DNA of 5,825 nucleotides from an uncultured Bacillota bacterium (GCA_946546075.1 CAMNNV010000088.1:1-5825), one strand, 5' to 3'; positions 1 through 5,814 are shown, numbered from the stretch's first letter. Numbers and translations: made by a program. Notes: a model not told the origin generated them from the letters alone.

Positions 1-235
1 TTCCACAGTTTTCACGTCGATAGGAGGAATCCGATCATATGCCGCTCTTCACGGTTTCAACTTTCCTTATGTTTTTTCATCGATTGGCGGAATCGGGTCG
101 CCGCTACCCTTTGCGATTCCTACTTTTCTCACGTTTTTTCATCGATTGTTGGAATCGGGTGATGCAGGATCAAGTGTCGCCTCTCAGGATTCCAACTTTC
201 CTCATGTTTTCGAGGCAAAAGGGGAAATCGAGTCT
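1..235. repeat. Degenerate tandem repeat array with GATTCC/GGAATC dyads
   Basis: This non-coding stretch holds about four imperfect units. The best-conserved core, GTTTTTTCATCGATTG, is identical at 71-86 and 133-148 (period 62) and is followed in both by GGAATCGGGT (89-98, 151-160). A shorter, diverged unit lies at 1-35, and a fourth starts at 188 (GATTCCAACTTTCCTCATG) and decays after about 210. Unit 3 is bounded by a 7-bp inverted repeat, CGATTCC (114-120) and GGAATCG (151-157). A 9-bp perfect dyad, GTTGGAATC (148-156) and GATTCCAAC (188-196), links units 3 and 4. The spacers also share a GCCGCT/GCCTCT element. No convincing gene or promoter was seen here. The array probably continues beyond the left edge. 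Its role is unknown: it could be an extragenic palindromic element family, protein-binding sites or a remnant of a mobile element. Confidence 0.7.
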
Positions 236-263
236 TTTGCAGCACACTTCAATAACGAAGACA

Positions 264-290
264 CAAAAAGAACGGCGCCATTGGCGCCGT
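264..290 (-). terminator. Intrinsic terminator after the homoserine dehydrogenase-like gene
   Basis: On the minus strand, ACGGCGCC, loop AAT and GGCGCCGT form a perfect 8-bp GC-rich stem (272-290), followed by TCTTTTTG (271-264). It starts 14 bases past the TAG stop of the homoserine dehydrogenase-like gene. This is a textbook rho-independent terminator and marks the end of the left transcription unit. Confidence 0.92.
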
Positions 291-304
291 CCCATATAAA
301 GCAT

Positions 305-1348
305 CTATGCTCTTTCTTCAATGATCGTAAGCAGGTCTGCGAATACGCCGTATCCTGTCTGCTCTACGTCAGCTGACTCTTCGATGATCGTCATCGTTCC
401 CATCAGGTCTGTTGTGATGGATACTGCTAAGCTTGTGCCACTTACTGCAGCGTAGGAATCGAATCTGCTGATTCTCTCAGGCTTGACTGAGATCTGCATC
501 TTGCCGTTCTTCCTGTATGCTCTGCAGATGTACTTGATGACTTCATTGTCATCAGCAGCTGCTTTGATGTCCTCGAGTGTAATGCCCTGTGAGCATTCAA
601 CATCCAGCTGCTCCACATCCATCGGAGTCATGTCTGCATCCATGAATGCGTTTGCCAGAGCGATCATCTTGATGAGGGATTCCTGTCCTGTCAGGTCCGT
701 CTGCGGATTCGCTTCGATGAATCCTCTGTTCTTACCTTCTTCCAGGATCTCTTCCTGACTGAGGCCTCTCTCCATGCCGCTGAGCATGTAGTTGAGCGTC
801 CTGCTCAGGATACCTTTGATCTCTATAACGTTGCAAAGTTTGAGGTTCTCTCTAACGATACTGAAGAGCGGTGTTCCGTCCAGTACGGTTGTCTCGTACA
901 TGAACTTGCATCCATTCTCCTCAGCCAACTGCGTAAGCTCTTTGAAGTGCCATGCGAGAGGTCCCTTGTTGGAACAGATAACGTCCTTGCCTCTCTTGAG
1001 AGCGGCCTTCACGTGATCTGTAGCCACACGGCCGGAAGCATATTCCAGCGGAGTCATCTCGATCAGAACATCGTATTCCATGGACTCAGCTACATCGAGA
1101 GCTGTCTTCTGTATTCTAGGCTGTGAGCTTGCAGGGAACGTCTTCTTGCCTTCGATCAGATTGAGTGCATACTCCAGATCGATCCCCCATGCGTCGACCA
1201 TGATGCCTCTCGTCTTCGTCGTAATAGCAACTACCCTGACCTCGGTGTCAAACTTCTCTTTCATCTCCTGCTCTTTCTCGAGAAGAAGATTCGCAAAAGA
1301 CTGTCCTACATTACCAAATCCCAGCATTGCGACCTTGATAGTTTTCAT
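305..1348 (-). CDS. Short homoserine dehydrogenase-family oxidoreductase (no ACT domain)
   Basis: This is a 347-residue cytoplasmic NAD(P)-dependent oxidoreductase. Homoserine dehydrogenases interconvert aspartate semialdehyde and homoserine in threonine/methionine synthesis. Visible features are the Rossmann motif GFGNVG (residues 10-15), the NKGPLA segment with Lys128, ETTVLDGTP (from Glu152), and the catalytic-domain block EANPQTDLTGQES...K with Glu212, Asp218 and Lys227. The length resembles ACT-less enzymes such as yeast Hom6, so threonine feedback through a C-terminal ACT domain is not expected. Oddities: the usual NGT of the G-I-x-N-G-T-x-N-Y motif reads SRT (182-184), and the glycine-rich GxGAG loop near the C terminus reads ESAD, so the substrate may differ. 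ATG at 1348 is preferred because GAGGG (1358-1362) lies 9 bases upstream. The in-frame ATG at 1357 (350 residues) touches that sequence directly. The gene has its own promoter at 1385-1413 and lies 45 bases after the ribonuclease-like gene. Confidence 0.82.
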   Translation of the reverse strand: MKTIKVAMLGFGNVGQSFANLLLEKEQEMKEKFDTEVRVVAITTKTRGIMVDAWGIDLEYALNLIEGKKTFPASSQPRIQKTALDVAESMEYDVLIEMTPLEYASGRVATDHVKAALKRGKDVICSNKGPLAWHFKELTQLAEENGCKFMYETTVLDGTPLFSIVRENLKLCNVIEIKGILSRTLNYMLSGMERGLSQEEILEEGKNRGFIEANPQTDLTGQESLIKMIALANAFMDADMTPMDVEQLDVECSQGITLEDIKAAADDNEVIKYICRAYRKNGKMQISVKPERISRFDSYAAVSGTSLAVSITTDLMGTMTIIEESADVEQTGYGVFADLLTIIEERA

Positions 1349-1357
1349 CGTACTCAT

Positions 1358-1362
1358 CCCTC
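1358..1362 (-). promoter_or_regulatory. Shine-Dalgarno that decides the start at 1348
   Basis: GAGGG on the minus strand is immediately followed by ATG (1357) and then, in frame, by a second ATG at 1348. A spacing of 0 is unusable, while 9 bases is near ideal, so translation probably begins at 1348. Confidence 0.7.
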
Positions 1363-1384
1363 ATTTCTTTAAAAATCTATTTTC

Positions 1385-1413
1385 ATTATAGATTTATTCT
1401 GCATCGTTATCAA
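1385..1413 (-). promoter_or_regulatory. Sigma-A-type promoter for the homoserine dehydrogenase-like gene
   Basis: On the minus strand, TTGATA (1413-1408), 17 bases and TATAAT (1390-1385) give 11 of 12 consensus positions with ideal spacing. The -35 lies inside the last codons of the upstream ribonuclease-like gene and the -10 is just past its stop. Predicted initiation near 1378 would give a leader of about 30 nt to ATG 1348. The downstream gene can therefore probably be expressed independently of, as well as together with, the upstream gene. Confidence 0.75.
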
Positions 1414-3112
1414 GGGGCTCTTTTTCTGCCTCCGGATCTGCCTCAACAGACTCACCCTCTTCACTGTTCGTCTCCGTGATAACGGCACCCAGATTCACCG
1501 TATTCTTCTCCAGCTCAGCCACGAGGTTGTTCAGTTTCGCCAGCTTCTCATCCGAGATATTCTCTTCATACAGAGCCTGACGTGCATTGTACAAAATATC
1601 CTCGATCCTTCTGTGTACGGCGTATATCTTATTATTCGTGTTGTTGAGTGCTGCCTCGTCGAAGTCTTTCGCTGCCGCCTCCTTCGTCGTCACGATCTCA
1701 TCCTTCAGAAGTTCATACTCGGAATTGCCGTGTACAACGATGGTATCATAACCCAGCTGCTCCTTTACCGTCTTCGCAAAGTCTTCTTTTGACTCCATCT
1801 CGCCGTGTACCAGGAAGATCTGCTTCGGTGCCTTCTGGAAGCCCTTCAGCCAGTCGAGAAGTCCATCTCTGTCAGCGTGTCCGGAGAATCCTTCGAGGTT
1901 GTGGATCTCGGCCTTACACTCGATCGTCTCGTTGAACAGCGTGATCTCACTTGCGCCATCCAGCAGCAGTCTACCCAGTGTTCCTTCTGCCTGATATCCG
2001 ACAAAAACGATGCTGTTTCTCGGATCCCAAAGGTTGTGCTTCAGGTGATGCCTGATCCTGCCTGCTTCGCACATGCCGCTGGCCGAAATGATCACCTTCG
2101 GTGCGCTGTTGCTGTTGAGCATCATGGATTCTTCGCTGGATCTTGTGAACTGAAGGTTCTCGAATTCCAGCGGGTTGTCGCCCTTCGTGATGTAGTCCTT
2201 CGTCTCCTCGTCAAAAACCTGCGCGTTCTTTTTGAACACTTCGGTGGCTGTCGTCGCCATCGGCGAATCGATGTATACCATGAGATCCTCGAAATCTTTG
2301 TGATATTCGCTGTCGGAATCGTATACCCTGTTGAGCTCGTAGATCAGCTCCTGCGTCCTGCCCACTGCGAATGCCGGGATAACTGTCGTACCACCGCGCT
2401 TCTTCGTGGTCCTGATGATGTCCATGAGCTTCTTGACATCCAAAGAGTTGTCAGGGTGCAGTCTGTTGCCGTAAGTGGTCTCCATGATGAGGTAATCGGC
2501 CTTCTTGATCTTCACTGGGTTTCTGAGGATCGGTCTTTCCATGACGCCCAGGTCACCGGAGAATACGATCTTCGACTCTCTGTCTTCTTCCTTTACCCAG
2601 AGTTCTGTGATGGCGGATCCCAGGATGTGTCCGGCATCGTTGAATACGATCTTCATCTGGTCATTGATCTCGATCAGCTGATCGTACAGGACAGGCTTGA
2701 CGTATTTTAAGGATTCCACCGCATCATTGAACGTATAGAGCGGCTCCACCATCGGTCTTCCGGCTCTCTCGTTCTTTTTGTTCTTCCATTCAGCTTCTTT
2801 CTCGTGTATATAACCCGCATCCTTCAGCATGACATCCAAAAGGTCTGCTGTGGCGTCGGTACAATAAATATCTCCTCTGAAGCCTCTCTTCACAAGAAGT
2901 GGGAGCCTGCCGCAGTGGTCGATATGCGCATGGCTCAAGATCACGCACTCGATCTCAGAAGGATCAAACGGGAACGGCTCAAAGTTCAGTTTCTCCTGTG
3001 CTTTGCCGCCCTGGAACTGACCGCAATCGAGCAATATCTTATGATTCTCTGTCTGGATCATGTGGCATGAACCGGTTACGCCATCTGACGCTCCGCAAAA
3101 CATTATTTTCAT
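1394..3112 (-). CDS. Beta-CASP metallo-beta-lactamase-fold RNase-like hydrolase
   Basis: This 572-residue cytoplasmic protein belongs to the zinc-dependent CPSF73/RNase J-related superfamily, whose members cut or trim RNA. The order of motifs supports this: HAHIDH (residues 61-66, metal-binding motif 2), DAGHILGS with His162 (motif 3), FSGDLG with Asp187 (motif 4), METTYG with Glu211 (beta-CASP motif A), SASGMCEAGR and GYQAEGTLGRLLLDG (about 344-386), GFSGHAD with His412 (motif C) and LVHGE (435-438) in the RNA-specificity (RMMBL) segment. After about residue 470 comes an extension predicted to be largely helical (about 495-537), then a strongly acidic tail (about 548-572) beyond the catalytic core. 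It resembles the bacterial YSH1/CPSF-like group more than RNase J. The start is supported by AAGGAG (3122-3127), 9 bases upstream. A strong promoter (3163-3192) precedes it, and the homoserine dehydrogenase-like gene follows on the same strand. The precise RNA substrate cannot be read from the sequence. Confidence 0.92.
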   Translation of the reverse strand: MKIMFCGASDGVTGSCHMIQTENHKILLDCGQFQGGKAQEKLNFEPFPFDPSEIECVILSHAHIDHCGRLPLLVKRGFRGDIYCTDATADLLDVMLKDAGYIHEKEAEWKNKKNERAGRPMVEPLYTFNDAVESLKYVKPVLYDQLIEINDQMKIVFNDAGHILGSAITELWVKEEDRESKIVFSGDLGVMERPILRNPVKIKKADYLIMETTYGNRLHPDNSLDVKKLMDIIRTTKKRGGTTVIPAFAVGRTQELIYELNRVYDSDSEYHKDFEDLMVYIDSPMATTATEVFKKNAQVFDEETKDYITKGDNPLEFENLQFTRSSEESMMLNSNSAPKVIISASGMCEAGRIRHHLKHNLWDPRNSIVFVGYQAEGTLGRLLLDGASEITLFNETIECKAEIHNLEGFSGHADRDGLLDWLKGFQKAPKQIFLVHGEMESKEDFAKTVKEQLGYDTIVVHGNSEYELLKDEIVTTKEAAAKDFDEAALNNTNNKIYAVHRRIEDILYNARQALYEENISDEKLAKLNNLVAELEKNTVNLGAVITETNSEEGESVEADPEAEKEPLDNDAE

Positions 3113-3118
3113 CTTAAG

Positions 3119-3139
3119 TAACTCCTTGTTTTAACTCCT
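3119..3139 (-). promoter_or_regulatory. Tandem Shine-Dalgarno motifs before the beta-CASP gene
   Basis: The minus strand carries AGGAGTTA twice, at 3139-3132 and 3126-3119, 13 bases apart. Only the proximal copy (extended as AAGGAG, 3127-3122) is correctly spaced from ATG 3112. No start codon follows the distal copy at usable distance, so it may be a duplication or a ribosome standby site. Confidence 0.6.
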
Positions 3140-3162
3140 ACACTTAGATGCAACTATACTCT

Positions 3163-3192
3163 ATTATACACCGCCTCTGCTATTACCGTCAA
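3163..3192 (-). promoter_or_regulatory. Sigma-A-type promoter for the beta-CASP gene
   Basis: On the minus strand, TTGACG (3192-3187), an 18-base spacer and TATAAT (3168-3163) form a strong promoter. Predicted initiation near 3156 gives a leader of about 44 nt with a good ribosome binding site. The -35 overlaps the T-tract of the terminator that closes the pilin cassette, so termination and new initiation are packed together. Confidence 0.85.
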
Positions 3193-3226
3193 AAACAAAC
3201 AGGGGAATCGAAGTCCTCGATTCCCC
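3191..3226 (-). terminator. Intrinsic terminator closing the sortase/pilin cassette
   Basis: A perfect 10-bp stem, GGGGAATCGA (3202-3211) and TCGATTCCCC (3217-3226), encloses a 5-base loop. On the minus strand it is followed by TGTTTGTTTTTG, a T-rich tract. The plus-strand side has no T-tract, so it works for leftward transcription. It lies 13 bases after the stop of the sortase-like gene. Confidence 0.9.
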
Positions 3227-3239
3227 AGATATATCAACA

Positions 3240-3803
3240 TTATTCTCTCGTACAAGCAAGCACGAATGACGTATCATCATCCACTTCATATAGGAGCATC
3301 AGATCATACTCCGGATCGTCCCAGTTCTTCATATGAAACTGCGTCGTCACCGTATAATCGTACCGGATCCCGTCCACATCCGTGAAGGAAACCTTGGCTC
3401 CCGGTTTCGCCTTTGTCAGCCGGCTGAACACATCGTAGCGCCCGCCCCGGATCCTGAACTTGCCTTTTACCGGTGATCCCTTGTCCAGTGTCGCAAAGTA
3501 TGCGCGGTCGCCATCTTCTACTGTGACCGGTGTCCGCAGATCCAACGATGGTATCTCCAGTCCGCCCACGATATCCACATCCTGGACATTGATGACGCCC
3601 AGCGGGTCTCTGCCCATTCCGGAGATCTGCTCCGTCGTTCCAAAATACGGGATGACCTCCTCCATGGCTGCGATGGCTGCTTCAGACTCTGCGTTGGACT
3701 GTTTTTTTGGCATCAGCAGAAACGCTGCCAGCCCTACAGCCGCAACAATGATCAGAACAGCCAGGATCAAAAAACCTTTTTTCGCTCCTAAACGTTTTTT
3801 CAT
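3240..3803 (-). CDS. Sortase-like membrane protein, probable pseudoenzyme
   Basis: This 187-residue protein has a basic N terminus (MKKRLGAKKG), one membrane segment (about 11-31) and an extracellular domain, the topology of single-pass sortases. Residues 74-187 follow the sortase pattern: VGGLEIPSLDLRTPV for GxIxIPxLxxxxPV, then IRGGRYDVFSRLTKAKPG for I-x-GHR-xx-F-xx-L-xx-L-x-xG, YDYTV for Y-x-Y-x-V, and FVLACT for TLxTC. The catalytic His is Gly121. Cys184 remains, but the protein ends three residues later, so the last strand with the catalytic Arg is missing unless Arg186 serves. A terminator follows at once, leaving no room for a lost C terminus, so a simple frameshift looks unlikely. The start has no Shine-Dalgarno and lies 11 bases after the pilin stop, suggesting coupled reinitiation. 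Sampled lines are richer in G+C than the pilin gene. A non-catalytic role in pilus assembly is inference. It could also be a decayed sortase. Confidence 0.7.
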   Translation of the reverse strand: MKKRLGAKKGFLILAVLIIVAAVGLAAFLLMPKKQSNAESEAAIAAMEEVIPYFGTTEQISGMGRDPLGVINVQDVDIVGGLEIPSLDLRTPVTVEDGDRAYFATLDKGSPVKGKFRIRGGRYDVFSRLTKAKPGAKVSFTDVDGIRYDYTVTTQFHMKNWDDPEYDLMLLYEVDDDTSFVLACTRE

Positions 3804-3814
3804 GCTTGTTATTG

Positions 3815-4921
3815 TTAATTGTTATTTTTCTTTTTTCTCCGTCCGAAAGCTGCATACAGTCCGATCGCTGCTGCTGCCAGCATTACGAGTACGTACCACA
3901 GCATATGTGAATCATCTCCGGTCTTCGGAGCTGGTGGTGTAGGATTTTCCGGCGGTATATACTTATTCGTGATCGTGTTGGCATACGTTGTACCATCTGC
4001 ACCTTCTGTTGCGATGAACTTGCCGCCTACGCTCACTTTGTAGTTCGCCTTGATATCCTTTGTAACGACTTCCTGTACCACCCACTTGCTCGGGTCATTC
4101 TTGCCCTGACCAAGATCGGAGGTATCCCAGGATTCACACCAGTTGTTATCAGCATTCAGCTCAACCGTTTTCCAGTAGTTGCTGTCGTTCGGCTCTGCGT
4201 CATTGCCAAGATAGTATACCTTGACCTTGATGGATGCAGGACGTGCCTTCTTCTCCTTATCCGCATATCCCTTGTCACAAGCCCAGACCTTGTTGATCTT
4301 GATCTTGTCTACAAGTTCCATCTGCGGCTTGATCACCAGTTCCACATCGTCGTTCCAGACGAGAACCAGCATCGGCATTGGCCACCAGTAAGCCTTCTGC
4401 CCGGCCTTCGGATAATCATTTATGAGTTTGCTCTTACCCTTTAACAGGTAGAGACCGTTATCGACACCATCCACTTTGAAGGATCCATTGGATCCCACGT
4501 TGATCGTCATCGGATAGCCTTCCGGCTGTCCATCAGATTTCACGTAATTTGAAAGTGTCGCTGCAGCGTCCATCCATGCGTTGATGTACTCTGTCTCGCT
4601 GCTGTAATCCTCCTTGGATTTCTTCGCGAGATCTTCGAACGGCACATCAAAGTTCACATTCTGATAAGCCTTATCCAACACCAGATCAGATCCATGGAAA
4701 GTACCGACTCTATACAGAGTAGCCGTGGTGCTCAGATCCGAATCCGGTATCTGCAGTCCATCTTCTGTGACTCCTTCTACTGTGCCGTACTTACCTTCCA
4801 CAGTATGCGCATATGTCGGTATTGCTGATATGATGAAAAGCACAGAGAATGCAATCGCTAATAAAACTACAAGTAACGCTCTGTGCCTAGCTGTCGTTTC
4901 TCTAAATGTCATGGTTTTCAT
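3815..4921 (-). CDS. Cell-wall-sorted Cna_B-type pilin subunit or adhesin
   Basis: This 368-residue secreted protein has an N-terminal signal peptide (hydrophobic stretch about 15-34, likely cleavage after TYA38), an N-terminal pilin-like domain (about 39-203, with the typical GLYLL strand near 156-160) and a Cna_B domain (about 206-322). A proline-rich linker follows, then APKTG (331-335), a membrane segment (341-359) and the tail RRKKK: a complete sorting signal with Ala in place of Leu. Candidate intramolecular isopeptide residues are Lys211 (KINKVW), Glu284 (VVQEVV) and Asn319 (TITN). No clear YPK pilin motif is visible: the equivalent strand reads VELVIKPQ. It may therefore be an accessory, tip or anchor subunit, or a stand-alone adhesin. 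The mature protein has only two cysteines, Cys215 and Cys262, both in the Cna_B domain. ATG 4921 overlaps the sortase stop by 4 bp (ATGA), implying translational coupling and that this sortase handles this protein. An in-frame ATG at 4912 is possible. Confidence 0.88.
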   Translation of the reverse strand: MKTMTFRETTARHRALLVVLLAIAFSVLFIISAIPTYAHTVEGKYGTVEGVTEDGLQIPDSDLSTTATLYRVGTFHGSDLVLDKAYQNVNFDVPFEDLAKKSKEDYSSETEYINAWMDAAATLSNYVKSDGQPEGYPMTINVGSNGSFKVDGVDNGLYLLKGKSKLINDYPKAGQKAYWWPMPMLVLVWNDDVELVIKPQMELVDKIKINKVWACDKGYADKEKKARPASIKVKVYYLGNDAEPNDSNYWKTVELNADNNWCESWDTSDLGQGKNDPSKWVVQEVVTKDIKANYKVSVGGKFIATEGADGTTYANTITNKYIPPENPTPPAPKTGDDSHMLWYVLVMLAAAAIGLYAAFGRRKKKNNN

Positions 4922-5799
4922 AACTTCAAATCCCTATCCTCAAGATACGAAGACACCCTATTCTCCGTACCGCCTTTCTTAGCCCTGCGTGTCGTAAGTA
5001 TCAACAGGACCAACAGCGCCAAAAGTATTGGCATCGACAGGAACGGCGCTATGTAGATCGGTTCAATCTGGATAGCATCCGCTGTAAGGTTGGCATCCCC
5101 GTTAGCATTCGGTATGCGATGTCCGCGGACCAGAAGTCTGTGGGTATTGATGCCATAAGGTGTGCACGTGATCAGCGTGCAATAGTCTTTGCCTTGCTCA
5201 ATTGTCAAATTCGATAGATCCTCCGGCTCAACGATCCTGATCTGATCCACTTCATAGGTGAGAGTCTCATTCAATATCGTCTGCGTCCATGTATCCCCTT
5301 CCTTCAGCTTCGTGATGTCCGTGAAAAGACGTGCTGAAGGAAGTCCTCTATGTCCGGAGATGGAACAGTGCGAGCTCTTACCTCCGATCGGGAGGGAAGT
5401 TGGTTCCAGATGGCCTATGGCCGTCTGCAAAACTGCCTCTTCTGTACCATGATAGATCGGCAACTTCACGTGTATCTTCGGGATACTCACATACCCCATG
5501 ATACCGGAATCGTCGATCTTAAGCATCTTGTTATATTCGTCTCTTTCTGCGTCGGTGAGGTTCCAATTGATACCGGACTCTCCCAGCCTCTTGTTATATG
5601 CACGGGCTTCTTTGAGAAGCTTCTCGTAATCTTCCGTGTCCATCGTGGAAACCGTGTCGCTGTAGGACATGATTGCCTGCGTCTGATGGAAAGAGTTCCA
5701 GTAATTGGCTACCGATGGATAAAGAAGAAGTCCGGCGCCGACCATAAGGCCGGCGACCATGATAACTGTCAATAAGTGTTTTTTGATCCAGTTTCTCAT
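4918..5799 (-). CDS. Class C (pilin-polymerising type) sortase
   Basis: This 293-residue membrane transpeptidase is expected to cleave a sorting signal between Thr and Gly and join the protein to a pilin lysine or to the cell wall outside the membrane. It has an N-terminal membrane segment (about 10-30), the class C block GYVSIPKI...LPIYHG (102-118), GHLEPTSLPIGG (129-140), SGHRGLPSARLF with catalytic His150, and TLITCTPYGINTHR with Cys212 and Arg221. A second membrane segment (about 248-269), typical of class C, and a basic cytoplasmic tail follow. The flexible lid before the core normally carries DPF/W, but here the aligned stretch reads INWNL (77-81), so the usual Asp-Pro-aromatic plug appears absent. 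The start is supported by AAGGAAG (5806-5812), 6 bases upstream. It overlaps the next gene by 4 bp. Its promoter, and any major pilin gene, lie beyond the right edge. Confidence 0.95.
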   Translation of the reverse strand: MRNWIKKHLLTVIMVAGLMVGAGLLLYPSVANYWNSFHQTQAIMSYSDTVSTMDTEDYEKLLKEARAYNKRLGESGINWNLTDAERDEYNKMLKIDDSGIMGYVSIPKIHVKLPIYHGTEEAVLQTAIGHLEPTSLPIGGKSSHCSISGHRGLPSARLFTDITKLKEGDTWTQTILNETLTYEVDQIRIVEPEDLSNLTIEQGKDYCTLITCTPYGINTHRLLVRGHRIPNANGDANLTADAIQIEPIYIAPFLSMPILLALLVLLILTTRRAKKGGTENRVSSYLEDRDLKL

Positions 5800-5805
5800 C
5801 GGATT

Positions 5806-5814
5806 CTTCCTTTT
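5806..5814 (-). promoter_or_regulatory. Ribosome binding site of the class C sortase
   Basis: AAAAGGAAG on the minus strand ends 6 bases before ATG 5799, fixing the start. No promoter can be called in the 26 bases available upstream. Confidence 0.75.

Noticed and set aside
1..235. CRISPR array
   Set aside because: Repeats are degenerate, periods vary from about 55 to 73, and the spacers themselves resemble one another. No cas gene is present.
215..240. Perfect 7-bp hairpin GCAAAAG/CTTTTGC with a 12-base loop
   Set aside because: There is no T-tract on either side, it lies beyond the strong terminator at 264-290, and it is short enough to arise by chance.
39..299. Short plus-strand frames across the left-edge repeats
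   Set aside because: Their products simply translate the repeats (recurrent FLMFFHRL-like and LRF-like strings), and they run through the terminator hairpin.
1373..1395. A 7-bp AT-only-rich inverted repeat (AAATCTA/TAGATTT) followed by T residues on the minus strand, between the beta-CASP and homoserine dehydrogenase-like genes
   Set aside because: The stem is weak (one G-C pair) and coincides with a near-consensus -10 element and the start of transcription, so a promoter explains it better than a terminator.
1805..2710. Long 301-codon open frame on the plus strand inside the beta-CASP gene
   Set aside because: It is antisense to a protein with clear catalytic motifs, its product has no recognisable domain, and it has no convincing ribosome binding site.
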